The notes under the pieces: generated by a model
The model's database searches: none
What the model was told of the DNA's origin: nothing
Seen by the model: the letters and a program-made list of their open reading frames with translations, nothing else
In this document: positions 13,841 through 26,907 of the stretch, piece after piece
Position numbering within the stretch: position 1 is the first letter of the stretch
Layout of the letters: each line of letters begins with the position of its first letter
Made by a program: the position numbers and the translations under genes
NCBI GenBank assembly: GCA_933228675.1
Contig: OW121743.1
Span: forward strand, 83,824,759-83,888,758
Length of the DNA: 64,000 nucleotides
Reading direction: 5' to 3'
DNA from: Stomorhina lunata
Taxonomy: Eukaryota; Arthropoda; Insecta; Diptera; Rhiniidae

Positions 13841-14870
13841 TGTTTTTTAATTTCTAAGAAATAACAAATTTTGCATTTCCTTTCTATTGATTTAAAATTT
13901 CAACCAAATCCTCCACGATTTTATTTTTAAGCTAAAAACAGTTTTAATTTTTTTCAATTTCCTGATCATGAATATTCCTTATAGGTGCCAACAAAAACAA
14001 AAAAATCAGAATAAATGTAAACAGATATTTCAAAATTCAATGTAAAACTATGAACAAATCTGCGAAAATGCTATAAGCCCCAATTAAAAGAGTCAAAAAT
14101 GTTGCATTGCCTTTGAATGAAATGAACAATATTTTTCTGTTTTGGAAAATTAAAAAAAAGACACAAGGTTTTTTTCATATAACCCCAGATATGGAGATTT
14201 TTGAACAAAAATTCTACTGACTGTTAAATTTTAGCTGCAAGTGATAGAAAGTGGTAGTAATTCTGGTGGTGGTGGCTGGAGAGGGATGACGGTGATGGTG
14301 GTGTTGAAAAATTTGTTAGTGTTTTAAGAATTGTTGGCCATGTAACATATTTACCACTATTTAGTAACTGCAACTATATTGTTGTTATTTTTGCAAGCGC
14401 TAAATTTAATTTTCCAATTAAATTTGTCTAAAAAAAAGTTCGAAACTTTTTGTGTTTCGGATGATAAACAAATGCAGTCAGTGGTGCTATGGTGGAAAAA
14501 AATCTAGGGACTAGAAAAAAAGAGCATCTAAACTTTTTTGCATTTACATGACATTGGGAAAATTGCCACAATAACCGAACTATTTTTTGGGCCATACTAA
14601 AAATTTTTTGTTTTAAAATTTTGCCTGGTAAAATATACTCGTACATACAATAATGCCAGGATCTGTGTAACAGTTTATTTTAGAAGTTACAAAAATAAAA
14701 TTTGGAAAAGGCAAATTTGAGAACAACAAGAAATTACACGGTTTAGAGAAATCAAATCTGTAGTTTGTATTTACAGATTATTTTTTTTTTAAATTGTAGA
14801 TATACAACAAGGCACAGTGGGTCATTATCTTATAAGTTTTTTTTCAAATAGCTTCGAAGAAGTACATAAT
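13841..14870. other. A+T-rich spacer, no gene recognised
   Basis: A GGTGGTGGTGG-type short G-rich stretch occurs near 14268-14305. No transposon terminus or convincing coding region was found. Confidence 0.45.
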
Positions 14871-14907
14871 TAAAAATTTTTCAATAAAATAAGAAATTTT
14901 TGAAAAA

Positions 14908-15801
14908 TCTATACGTATAAAAAAATGTCCGCGTCTGTTTGTATGTTGTTTGTTGGGAAGAATCTCCGAAACTACTGGACCGATTTTTCTGAAATTTTGA
15001 CAGTGTAGTATGGTGTTGCCGGTGGTGACTATAGGCTAAATTTTTTTCGAAATCTCATGTGGGCGTGACCCCTCCCATATAACTCATATATTAAAAAATG
15101 ACAAATATAGGCGAAATTTTGACAGTATGTTAAAATGTGACCGATGGATAAAATAGGCCAGATTTAAGTCTGATTTTAAAACATACAAATATGGATGATC
15201 AGATTTAGACAGTGGAGTAAGGTGTGACCGGTAGTTTAAATAGCCTAGGGTTTTTTCTGAAATCTCAAGTGGGCGTGACCCCTCCCATATAACTCATATA
15301 TTAAAAATGACAAATATAGGTGACCGAGAGGTCCGATTTTTCTGAAATTTTGACAGTATTGTAAGGTGTGACCGGTGGGTTAAATAGGCTAGGTTTTTTT
15401 TGAAATTTCAAGTGGGCGTGACCCCTCTCATATAACTCACATATTAAAAATTTTAAATATAGATGACCCAAAGGCCCGATTTTTCTAAAATTTTGACAGT
15501 ATGGCAAGGTGTAACCGTTGGTTAAAATAGGCAAGGGTTTTTTCAGAAATCTCAAGTGGGCGTGACCCCTCCCATATAACTCATATATTAAAAATGACAA
15601 ATATAGGCGACCGAGAGGTCCGATTTCTGAAATTTTGACAGTATGGTAAGGTGAGACCGGTGGTTAAAATAGCCTAGTTTTTTTTTTTTAATTGTAAATG
15701 GGCGTGACCCCACCGCGTGACCCCTCCCATATAAGTAAAATACAGTTTTAAGTTAAAAACTCTAACTACCAACCCGGGCAATGCCGATTAAAATCAGCTA
15801 G
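14908..15801 (+). mobile_element. Complete non-autonomous Helitron
   Basis: The element begins TCTATACGTATAAAAAAATG directly after an A and ends CAGCTAG directly before a T. This is the canonical Helitron structure (5' TC, 3' CTRR, insertion between A and T, no target duplication). A decayed GC-rich hairpin (CCCGGGCAATGCCG) lies 15 nt or so before the end, as expected. The element is 894 bp, lacks any Rep/helicase coding sequence, and is filled with a roughly 142-bp tandem repeat. Deleting it joins TGAAAAA to TTTTCTATAAA, which is satellite sequence, so the insertion entered a pre-existing array. Confidence 0.85.
14983..15760 (+). repeat. About 142-bp tandem repeat inside the Helitron
   Basis: Five copies of a block containing GGGCGTGACCCCTCCCATAT start near 15061, 15271, 15413, 15558 and 15699. 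Three successive spacings are 141-145 bp; the first is 210 bp and contains a partial unit. Each unit also carries AAATTTTGACAGTATGG and GACCGGTGG. The repeat is far more GC-rich than the surrounding satellite. Confidence 0.8.
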
Positions 15802-17820
15802 TTTTCTATAAAGATAGTAAATTTTTGAAAAATTTCCTATAAAAATAATAACATTTTTCAAAAACTTCCTATACAAATAAGAAATTCTTCAACAATTTCC
15901 TATAAAAAAAATTGAAAAAATTCTTATTAAAAAAAGTAATTTTTAAAAATTTCCTATAACAGAAAAGGATTTTTTTTAAATTTTTCTGTAAAAATAAAAA
16001 TTTCCTCTAAAAGATATTTTTAAAAAATTTCCTATAAAAATAAGAAATTTTTGAAAAATTTTGAAAAATTTCCTATAAAAAAAAAGAAATTTCTAAAAAA
16101 TTTCCTATAAAAAAAAAGAAATTTCTAAAAAATTTCCTATAAAAAAAAAGAAATTTTTGAAAAGTTTCCTATAAAAATTAGAAAATTTTGAAAAACTTCC
16201 TATTAAAATAACAAATTTAAAAAAAAAACCTGTAAAACTAATAAATTTTTGCAAAACTTCCTATAAAAATAAGATTTTTTATAAATTTCCTATAAAAATG
16301 AGAAATTTCTGAAAAATTTCTTATAAAAATAAGAAATTTTTGAAAGATTTAATATAAAAATAAGAAATTTTTGAAAAATTACCTATAGAAAAAAGTTTCC
16401 TTTAAAAATAAGAAAATTTTCAAAATTTTCCTATTAAAATGACAAATTTTTAAAAAGTTTCCTGTAAAAATAAATAATTTTTGAAAAACTTCCTTTGAAA
16501 ATATGATTTTTTTTAAATATCCTATAAAAATAAGAAATTCTTTAAAAATTTCTTATAAAAATAAGAAATTTTTGAAAACTTTAATATAAAACTAAGAAAA
16601 TTTTGAAAACTTTAATAAAGAAATAAGAAATTTTTGAAAAATTTTCCATAAAAATAAGAAATTGTTAAAAAATTTCCTAAAAAAATATAAGAAATTTTTT
16701 AAATATTTCCTATAAAAATAGGAAATTTTTGAAAATTTTCCTATCAAAATAAGAAATTTTTGAAAACTTTCCTATAAAACTAAGAAAATTTTGAAAACTT
16801 TCCTATAGAAATAAAAAATTTTTGAAAAATTTCCTATAAAAATAAGAAATTTCTGAAAAATTTCCTATAAAAATGGGAAATTTTTGAAAAATATCCTATA
16901 AAAAAAGGAAATTGTTGAAAATTTCCTATAAAAATTTTTTGAAAAATTTCCTATAAAAATAAGAAATTTTTGAAAAATTTCATATAAAAATAAGAAATTT
17001 TTGAAAATTTCGTATAAAAATTGTTTGAAAAATTTCCTATAAAAATAAGAAGGTTTTGAAAAATTTTCCTATTAATATAGGAAATTTTTGAAAAACTTCC
17101 TATAAAATTCGGAAATTCTTGATTTTTTAAAAATTTCCCATAAAAATAAGAAATTTTTGAAAAATTTCCTATAAAAATAAGAAATTTTTGAAAAATTTCC
17201 TATTAAAATAAGAAATTTTTGAAAAATTTCCTATAAAAATAAGAAATTTTTGAAAAATTTCCTATTAAAATAAGAAATTTTTGAAAAATTTCTTATAAAA
17301 ATAAGAAATTTTTGAAAAATTTCCTATAAAAATAAGAAATTTTTGAAAAATTTCCTATAAAAATAAGAAATTTTTGAAAAATTTCCTATAAAACTAAGAA
17401 AATTTTAAAAACTTTCCTATAAAAATAAGAAATTTTTTAAAATTTTGCTATCAAAATAAGAAATTTTTGAAAAATTTTCTATAAAAATAAGATATTCTTG
17501 AAAAATTTCCTATAAAAATAAGAAAGTCTAAAAAAATTTCCTATAAAAATAAGAAAGTTTTAAAAAAATTTCCTATAAAAATAAGAAATTTTTGAAAAAT
17601 TTTATATAAAAATAATAAAATTTTGAAAAAAAGATTTTTTATAAAAATAAGAAATTTCTTAAAACTTTCCTATAAAAATAAGATATTTTTTTTAAATTTC
17701 CTATACCTATAATAAAAATTATTCGAAAAATTCAATATAAAAATAAGAAATTTTTGAAAAATTACTTATGAGAATAAAAATTTTTGAAAAATTTCCTATA
17801 AAAATTAAAAAAATGTGAAA

Positions 17821-18832
17821 ATTTTTTTATGGGAAATTCAAGAAAAATCTATTTTTTTCATCCACTGTGCCTTGAGTTTTAGCTTGGAGTTAGCCCAAAA
17901 AAAGTTTAAGTTTTCTACAAAACTTAACTTTTGAATTGAGTTTTACTACAGATATTTTTAGGATTTGTTTTCTCAATTTTTTTTTATTTAAAAATGAAAT
18001 AATCTTAAATTCTTGAAAAGTAATCTCTTCTTACAAGATTTTTTTCTTTTCTTTCCTTACAAATATTCCATTTAACTTAAAATGCAAGTAATAATATTTG
18101 AATCCGAGAATATTTCTTTGAACGTTTGTATGTGTGTTTGGATCTTTACAAAAAGTTTTTCATTTTGAAAATTGCATTTTTTACTGAATATTGTTGTTAT
18201 TGTTTTTTAAGTTCTTGCTCTTAAATATAACAAAAAAAAAAGTTGAAAAAAGTCATTTTCAATTTAAAATTTGTCATGTTTAAGTGACATTAAATTGTTT
18301 GTACAGCTAAATAACTACAACAGATTTTTGTTGCTGCTACTGTTGCTGCTATTGTTGTCTAAGATCAGACAAGAGAACAAACATTATGTTATAAATTCTA
18401 ACAATATTTGACTACAATGAAAAAACAAGTAAGAAATATTAGCTGCACAAGATTACCGAAATATTTTGACTTGAAAGCATTATGATTTTGATAATAAATG
18501 CAATTTTCTTGAAGCAAATTAAACATATGTATGTATATTTTTGATGTGAAAAAAATTGCATAAATATTTTATTTTTGGGACATTCTTCAATATTACTTTT
18601 TTCAATGAAGAGCTGTAAAGTTAAGGATTTTTAAGATCTAAGGCTAGAAGCTAAGGTTTGATTTGAAATAGAAATCAACTGCATATATTTGCAAATTTTT
18701 CCTAAAACCAATAATTACTGACAGTTCTTAGTTTAGTAAATTTCTGAAATAAACCTAAAGAATCGTGAATAAAGACCTTACATTTATTTAAGTAAATCTT
18801 TTCTGTCTATCCGATACAAAATACTAATACAC

Positions 18833-18833
<1 letters not shown>
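17821..18833. other. A+T-rich spacer, no gene recognised
   Basis: Contains a GTTGCTGCTACTGTTGCTGC short triplet stretch near 18329-18357. No transposon terminus or gene was recognised. Confidence 0.45.

Positions 18834-18881
<48 letters not shown>
18834..18881. repeat. (AT)n microsatellite
   Basis: About 24 uninterrupted AT dinucleotides. It is the longest perfect dinucleotide run in the window and is likely length-polymorphic. Confidence 0.95.
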
Positions 18882-18883
<2 letters not shown>

Positions 18884-19453
18884 TTAAAATCTCCTTGCTT
18901 TGATTATAGTAAATTTATGACTTTCACTGTTGATTTCCGATTTACAAATAATTATAATTAACTTTTATTGGTTTTCGTTTTTGCTCCTTTATTTGATGTT
19001 GATGAAGATAATGGTTTTTCTTGTTATTAATTTTCTTTTCTCTTTTTTTTTATATCTCCAACAAATATAGAAATCATATACTCGGTTTCATAACTTAGGG
19101 ATTCATTCACATGTTTACTAAAACTTAATTAAAAACAGCTTGATCTTCTGCAACAATTTATCAAATAAAAAAATTGAAGGAAGAAAAAATCGGAGAAAAA
19201 AAAAAGATAAAGTGGCAAAAGGAAAAAATACAAGTATAAATGAAGTTAGAACAAAAATGTTTCATAATAAGAAAGTAATGTCATTTTCTTAATTTTCTTG
19301 GTTTTCTTAGAAGATTTTTATGTTTCGGAAAATGAGGAAGATATATCTATATTACAATTCATTGTAGTTCATTATTTTTCTAATATGTTATACATTGTAA
19401 GAGCTCTTTGTTAAATGGTACAGAGTTAATTGGAAATTTAATCTACTTACATA
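18882..19453. other. A+T-rich spacer
   Basis: Nothing recognisable; it leads into a group I array. Confidence 0.45.
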
Positions 19454-22010
19454 TTTTGAAAAATTTCCTAAGAAAATAAGAAATTTTTGCAAAATTTCCT
19501 TTAAAAATAATAAATTTTTAAAAAATTTCCTATAAAACAGAGAAATTTTTAAAAAGTTTCCTATAAAACTGAGAAATTTTTGAAAAATTTCCTATAAAAC
19601 TAAGAATTTTTTGAAAAATTTCCTTAAAAATAAGAAATTTTTGAAAAATTTCCTTAAAAATAAGAAATTTTTGAAAAATTTTCTATAAAAATCAGAAATT
19701 TTTTAAAAATTTTCTATAAAAATATTTTTTGAAAAGGTTCCTATAAAAATAAGAAATTTTTAAAAAACTTCATATAAAAATAAGAAACTTTTGAAAAATT
19801 TCCTACAAAAATAAGAAATTTTTGAAAAATTTCCTATAAAAATAAGAAATTTTTGAAAAATTTCCTATAAAAATAAGAAATTTTTGAAAAATTTCTTATA
19901 AAAATAAGAAATTTTTAAAAAATTTCCTATAAAAATAAGAAATTTTTGAAAAATTTCCTATAAAGAAATTTTTTAAAAATTACCTATAAAAATAAGAAAT
20001 TTTTGAAAAATTTCCTATAAAAATAAGAAATTTTTGAAAAATTTCCTATAAAAATAAGAAATTTTTGAAAAATTTCCTATAAAAATAAGAAATTTTTGAA
20101 AAATTTCCTATAAAAATAAGAAATTTTTGAAAAATTTAATATAAAAACAAGAAATTTTTGAAAAATTTCCTATAAAAATAAGACATTTTTGAAAAATTTT
20201 CTATAAAAATTAGTAATTTTTGAAAAATTTCCTATAAAAATAAGAAATTTTTTAAAAATTGTCTATAAAAATAAGAAATTTTTGAACAATTTCCTATAAA
20301 AATAAGAAAATTTTGAACAATTTCCTATAAAAATAAGAAATTTTTGAAAAATTTTCTATACAAAATTAGAAGTTTTTAAAAATTTTCCTATAAAAATAAG
20401 AAATATTAAAAAAATTTCCTATAAAAATACGAAATTTTTGAAAAATTTTCCTATAAAAATAAGAAGTTTTTGAAAAATTTCCTATAAAAATAAGAAATTT
20501 TTGAAAAATTTTCTATAAAAATAAGAAATTTTTGAAAAATTTCCTATAAAAATAAGAAATTTTTGAAAAATTTCCTATAAAAATAAGAAATTTTTGAAAA
20601 ATTTTCTATAAAAATAAGAAATTTTTGAAAAATTTTCCTATAAAAATAAGAAATTTTTGAAAAATTTCCTATAAAAATAAGAAATTTGTGAACAATTTCC
20701 TATAAAAATAAGAAATTTTTGAAAAATTTTCTATAGAAAATAAGAAGTTTTTTGAAAATTTTCCTATAAAAATAAGAAATATTTAAAAAATTTCTTATAA
20801 AAATACGAAATTTTTAAAAAATTTTTCTATAAAAATAAGAAGTTTTTGAAAAATTTCCTATAAAAATAAGAAATTTTTGAAAAATTTTCTATAAAAATAA
20901 GAAATTTTTGAAAAATTTCCTATAAAAATAACAAATTTTTGAAAAATTTCCTATAAAAATAAGAAATTTTTGAAAAATTTCTTATAAAAATAAGAAATTT
21001 TTGAAAAATTTCCTATAAAAATAAGAAATTTTTGAAAAATTTCCTATAAAAGTAAGCAATTTTTGAAAACTTTCCTATAAAAATAATAAATTTTTCAAAA
21101 ATTTTCTATAAAAATAAGAAATTTTTGAAAATTTTCCTATAAAAATAAGAAATTTTTTAAAAATTTCCTATAAAAAAAAGAAATTTTTGAAAAATTTCCT
21201 ATAGAAATCAGAAATTTTTTAAAACTTTCCTATAAAAATAAGAAATTTAAAAAAAAATCCCATAAAAATAAGGAATTTAAAAAAAAATCTATAAAAATAT
21301 GAAATTTTTGAGAAATTTCCTAAAAAAATAAGATAATATTGAAAAATTTCCTATAAAAATAAAACAATTTTAAAAGATTTCTTTTAAAAATTAAGAATTT
21401 TTTGAAAAATTTCCTATAAAATTAAAAAATTTTGAAAAATTTCCTATAAAACTAAGAAATTTTTGAAAAATTTCCTATAAAGCTAAGAATTTTTTGAAGA
21501 ATTTCCTATAAAAATAAAAAATTTTTTGAAGAATTTTCTATAAAAATAAGAAATTTTTGAAAAATTTCCTATCAAAATAAGATGTTTTTGAAAATTTTCT
21601 TTACAAATAAGAAATTTTTGAAAAATTTTCTATAAAAATAAGAAATTAAAAAAAATCCCATAAAAATAAGAAATTTTTAAAAAAATTTCCCATAAAAACA
21701 AGAAATTTTTAAAAAAAATTTCTATAAAAATATGAAATTTTTGAAAAATTTCCTATAAAAATAAGATGTTATTGAAAAATTTCCTATAAAAATAAGAAAT
21801 TTTTAAAAAATTTTCTATAGAAATTAAGAATTTTTTGAAAAATTTCCTATAAAATTAAAAAAATTTTGAAAATTTACCTATAAAAATAAGAAATTTTTGA
21901 AAAGTTTGCTAAAAAAAATATTGTTTAGAAAATTCCGATACAAAAATAAGACATTTTTGGAAAATTTTCCATGAAAATAAAAAACATTAAAAATTTCCTA
22001 AATAAATAAG
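19454..22010 (+). repeat. Group I satellite array, 31-bp monomer, forward orientation
   Basis: About 80 monomers of 31 bp (AAATTTTTGAAAAATTTCC plus TATAAAAATAAG). Two stretches, 19.8-20.3 and 20.46-21.05 kb, are nearly homogeneous. A higher-order echo is visible: a block with TTTTGAACAATTTCC, an AGAAGT variant and AAATATTAAAAAAATTTCC near 20280-20430 recurs in the same order near 20690-20800. Confidence 0.92.
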
Positions 22011-22405
22011 AGTTTGTTGAAATTACTTATATGGTCCCACTGTTTAGGGTCCATTAGTTTAGATTCACTTTATATTAAATTCGCTTTTCTAACATACATA
22101 TATTGTATACTTTTCTCTAGCTTTTTTGTAACACTTTTACTCATTTAATTTTAACACTTAACAAGTATTTTTTGGTTCTTCATTTTCTCCATTTGTTTGG
22201 TGTTTCCTTTTAATATTCTTCAATACATATGGGTTTCAATTCCCTTTACTTGTTATATATTATTAACTTTTTAGAGCAAAAAAAAAAAAAACTCGATAGA
22301 CAAACATATAAAAACTGATATAAGAATATTTACACAGATCTATTAGCAATTTTTGTGGCACGTAGAGAGAATCATTTCGACAATACTAAAGAACTAAAGA
22401 AAGTG
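22011..22405. other. Spacer between two inverted satellite arrays
   Basis: About 395 bp of non-satellite sequence separating a forward and a reverse array of the same family. No gene or transposon signature is seen. Confidence 0.5.
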
Positions 22406-23990
22406 GAAATTTTTCAAGAATTTCTTATTTTTTTAGGCAATTTTTCAAAAGTTTCTTATTTTTATAGAAAAATTTTCAAAAATTTCTTATTTTTTTAGGA
22501 AATTTTTCAATAATTTTTTATTTTTATAGTAAATTTTTCAAAAATTTATTATTTTTATAGGAAATTTTTCAAAAATGTATTATTTTTAAAGGAAATTTTT
22601 TTAAAAATTTCTTATTCTTTTTAGGAATTTTTACAAAAATTTCTTATTTTTTTAGGAATTTTTTTCAGAAATTTCTTTTTTTTTAGGAAATTTTGCAAAA
22701 ATTTGTAATTTTTCTTATTTTTATAGAAATGTTTTCAAAAATTTCCTTTTTTATAGGATCTTTTTAAAAATTTCTTCTTTTTATAGGAAATTTTTCAAAA
22801 ATTTCTTATTTTTATAGCAAATTTTTCAAAAATTTCTTATTTTTTTAGGAATTTTTGCAAAAATTTCTTATTTTTAAGGAAATTTTGCAAAAATTTGTAA
22901 TTTTTCTTATTTTTTTTATAGAAATATTTTCAGAAATTTCCTTTTTTATAGAATATTTTTAAAAATTTCTTCATTTTATAGGAATTTTTTCACAAATGTT
23001 TTATTTTTGTAGGAAATTTTTCAAAAATTTCTTACTTTAATAGGAAATTTTTCAAAAATTTCTTATTTTTAGCTCACATTTTTTTGAAAATTTCTTATTT
23101 TTATAGAAAATTTTTCAAAAATTTCTTATTTTTATAGAAAATTTTTCAAAAATTTCTTATTTTTATAGGAAATTTTTCAAAAATTTCTTATTTTTATAGG
23201 AAATTTTTCAAAAATTTCTTATTTTTATAGGAAATTTTTCAAAAATTTCTTATTTTTATAGGAAATTTTTCAAAAAATTCTTATTTTTATAGGAAATTTT
23301 TCAAAAATTTCTTATTTTTATAGGAAATTTTTCAAAAATTTCTTATTTTTATAGGAAAATTTTCAAAAGTTTCTTATTTTCGAAGGAAATTTTTCAAAAA
23401 TTTCGTATTTTTATAGCAAATTTTAAATTTTTTTTTTATTTTTATAGGAAATTTTAAAAAATTTCTAATTTTTTAGGGAAATTTTCAAAAATTTCATATT
23501 TTTATAGGAAATTTTTAAAAAATTTCTTATTTTTATAGGAAATTTTGTCAAAAATTTTTTATTTTATAGGAAATTTTTCAAAGATTTCTTATTTTTATAG
23601 GAAATTTTTTGAAAATTTCTTATTTTTGTAGGAAATTTTTCAAAAATTTCTTATTTTTATAGGAAATTTTTCAAAAATTTCTTATTTTTATAGGAAATTT
23701 TTCAAAAATTTCTTATTTTTATAGGAAATTTTTCAAAAATTTCTTATTTTTATAGGAAATTTTTCAAAAAATTCTTATTTTTATGGGAAATTTTTCAAAA
23801 ATTTCTTATTTTTATAGGAAATTTTTCAAAAATTTCTTATTTTTATAGGAAATGTTTCAAAGATTTCTTATTTTTATAGGAAATTTTTCAAAAATTTCTT
23901 ATTTTTATAGGAAATTTTTCAAAAATTTCTTATTATACGAATTTTTTCAAAAGTTTCTTATTTTTATAGGAAAATTTTCAAAAACTTATT
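22406..23990 (-). repeat. Group I satellite array, 31-bp monomer, reverse orientation
   Basis: About 50 monomers (TTTTTATAGGAAATTTTTC, AAAAATTTCTTA), the reverse complement of the array at 19.45-22.01 kb. The block 23.1-23.35 and 23.63-23.93 kb is nearly perfect. The 107-codon open frame starting at 23852 is repeat read-through running into the adjacent transposon. Confidence 0.92.
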
Positions 23991-25470
23991 ATACTCACCA
24001 TCATTTCTGTTGTCACCACGATAAAACCTTAAGGATAGGATATAGGTCACTGAAATTTGGCACAAATATTCTTTATTTCTTGGAAAATTTTGAAATCGGA
24101 CAAAATCGGGACCATAGGTCCCTTATAACCTCGTCTAGGCTAATCGCTTATTTGGTAATAAATGACAAATTATAACAGCTATGATGACAAAATTTGGTAT
24201 CTAGAAGTTTTACATAAGCTCTAGGTGGCATATAAAATTTCATCGAAATCGGTTCACATTTAACCATAGCTTCCACACAAAAAACTTGCAGAAACCGCCT
24301 AAATTCCACCTGAAATTCACTTAAATGCCAATAAATGATAAACTGTAATAGCTTTGGCCACTAAATTTAGCACAACTAAGTCTTATGTAAATACCAGCCA
24401 GTGTACAAAATTTTGTCACAATCGGTTACCATTTGACTATAGCTCCCATATAAAAATACTTATGGAAACACAAAAATACAAATAGAAAAGGGGGTTTATG
24501 TCCGTCTGTCCGTCAGATAAAAGCAACAAAATTTTACAAAAGAAAGTTTTATGTGAATGCCAGCCAGTGTGCAGAATTTTGTTACACTATTTGACCATAG
24601 CTCCCATATAAAAAACTTACGGAAACACAAAAATACAAAAAAGAAAAGACGGTTTATGTCCGTCTGTCCGTCAGATAAAAGCGCGAGAGCTCTTTAACTA
24701 CAAGAGCAACAGAGACAAATTTGTACAAAAGTATTTTTGATATGTTTCAGAAGTTGTGTACTGAAAATGAGCGAAATCGGTTCACATTTAGTTATAGCTC
24801 CTATATTACCCCTCCCCGGGACACACATGAATGCTGATAAATTTAATACAATTGTAATAGCTATGACGACTAAATTTATATTAGAGAATAGAGATTTATA
24901 TGCAACTATTGGTCAGTATATCAAATTTTTTAGGAATCGGTCTATATTTTACTATAGCTTTCATATAAAAAACACTCCCGGAAATCAAAAAAAAAAATGT
25001 AGCAAAGGCCAGTTAAAGGCTATTAAATTAGAAACTATGACAGCTATGGCGACCAAATTTTGCAAACTTTATATACGGTACTAGGAACTCCTAACAAAAT
25101 ATGTATATGGACCTGTGGTATTACTATCAACATCTTTATCCTAAATAAATATTAAGCTTAACGAAAAGTATTTAACAGACTATTAATGCTAAACTACAGC
25201 AGGTTATGAGATTAAATGTTGTGCAAAGTAAATGCTAGGGAAACCACTTACATACTTTTAAATGTTGAACTATAAAGCTCCTGCAACCGAATTTAGTCCA
25301 AATATTTTTCTAACAATACCAACTAGCGTAACAACATTTTTCGAATTGGGTCCACATTTTGAATTAGCTGCACCCTCGTAAATATATGAGAGATATTTCT
25401 AAACTTAACACAACTTGGTGATAGGTATATAAGATTCGATACAGCCGAATATAACGCTCTTACTTGTTTT
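23991..25470 (-). mobile_element. DINE-like (Helentron-type) element, subfamily 2, longest copy
   Basis: About 1.5 kb non-coding element with satellite sequence on both sides. The right end reads GAATATAACGCTCTTACTTG. Its reverse complement starts CAAGTAAGAGCGTTATATTC, close to the CAAGTAAGAAAGCGCTATA terminus of subfamily 1, and is followed by a TTCG...CGAA stem. Imperfect subterminal inverted repeats are TATACTCACCATC at the left and GGTGATAGGTATATA at the right. An internal segment with CCAGCCAGTGTG, GACCATAGCTCCCATATAAA and GTCCGTCTGTCCGTCAG is present twice (about 24390-24500 and 24545-24680). Class assignment follows known DINE-1/Helentron architecture. No autonomous coding sequence is present. 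Confidence 0.7.
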
Positions 25471-26894
25471 TATAGTAAAATTTTCTTTTTTTTGATTTTT
25501 AAAGGAAATTTTTTTAATTTTCATATAAATCCTTTTTTTTTTTTTTGATAAAAAACTTCTTACTTATTAATTATTTACTTTAAAATAATAATTATAATTC
25601 ATTTTATACGATTTCATAATTTTCCCCCATAAGTACTTTTTCTCAAATACCTTTTCATTAGAGCATAATCCCCAACTACCAAGTGTAGCGTTAAGATCCT
25701 TTGAAAATAACAAAATTAAATGTTTATCCTTCGAGGAATTTTACTAAATAACAACAAAATAAACAAGTCGAAACAAAATGAAATGTATACAATTTCGCAC
25801 AAAAAGAAACAAAACTCTATAAAACGACGAAAAAAAAAAGGAGTCATGGTGTTGATTCACTTTGTACTTAGTTCCCGAGTAAAGTGGGTGTGATTGAACT
25901 GGCATAGAAGAGGTTTTGGAGGGGGAGGAGGAATAAGCATTAGGAAGGAATAGAAATGTATAGACTTTAAGCTTACACAATTTTAATGGCTGCTTAGAGC
26001 GAATGTTGGCTAAAGGAGTTAGAAGGATAAGCCAAGGGAGGAAAATGAGGAAGTTTAAGACTAATACACTTTAATGTCTGGCTGGTAGTTGAGGTTGGTT
26101 GCTACCAGAAATACTCCTGCTGCTAATGTTGAGGCAGCTTTGGCTTTGAATGTTGCTTTATTTTGCTGTGGTTTGTATGACTTTTCGTATAAATTTTCTC
26201 CATATTTTCTTTATTTTTTTTTTTTGTTGTTTCCTGTTTTTTGCTGCTGCTTGTCTTCATAGAGTGTAAATTATATTTTATCGTTATTTTCCTTCTTTAT
26301 TGATGTGAATTTATACTTTTTCTTCTTTTTTTTTCTCCTGATATTGTTTGCTCGTGTTTGTTTTATTACCAGTTAAATGAGTGGTAGAGTAACAAATGAA
26401 TAATGGGTGGGAAATATTGAGGTTAAAATTGATTATAGAAATGAATAATGTCTATCTGTTTTTCTTTTCCCATTTCTTTACTTTTCATTCATTATTTCTT
26501 CGCTTCCTAACAAGAGACTTTGTGATAATTTATGGTTAAAAGTGTTTTATACAATTTATTTATAAGTATATGTATCCATTTGTTTGCTATCTTTTTAATT
26601 CGCATATTAAATTGAGATTAAAATAATGGAAATTGGTTTAAAGTTGAGTTTCTTTTTTTTTTTTTTGTGTGATAGATGCATTTACGTAAGCACTAGATTT
26701 AATTAAAAGAAGCTATTTAACAATTAAGTTGAAGAGTTTATACAATTTATTGGAGTTAGTGGAAAAAGTTTTTCTGATAAGGAGTTTTAAAAGCAGTTTG
26801 AGGTAATTAAAGGATAAGAAATGGCAATAGATTTCAAATAGGATTTTTAACGAAATGGTCATTTATTTTCCAGAAAAAATAACCATTATAAATT
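25471..26894. other. Remnant satellite then A+T-rich DNA, no gene recognised
   Basis: The first 80 bases look like a decayed continuation of the reverse group I array beyond the DINE insertion. The rest has poly-pyrimidine tracts and a 78-codon open frame (25744-25980, minus) with no recognisable domain, which I do not accept as a gene. Confidence 0.45.
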
Positions 26895-26907
26895 AAAAGA
26901 AATTTTA

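Larger units (their letters stand above)
14871..17820 (+). repeat. Group I satellite array, about 31-bp monomer, split by a Helitron
   Basis: Forward-orientation monomers (AAATTTTTGAAAAATTTCC plus TATAAAAATAAG). About one monomer lies left of the Helitron (14871-14907) and about 65 lie right of it (15802-17820). The block 17140-17400 is nearly homogeneous; the edges are degenerate. Confidence 0.9.

Noticed and set aside
15301..15600. 99-codon minus-strand frame with an internal peptide repeat
   Set aside because: It lies wholly within the Helitron's 142-bp tandem repeat, so the repeated peptide is a consequence of the DNA repeat.
23852..24175. 107-codon frame as a gene
   Set aside because: First half is group I satellite and second half is DINE-like element sequence.
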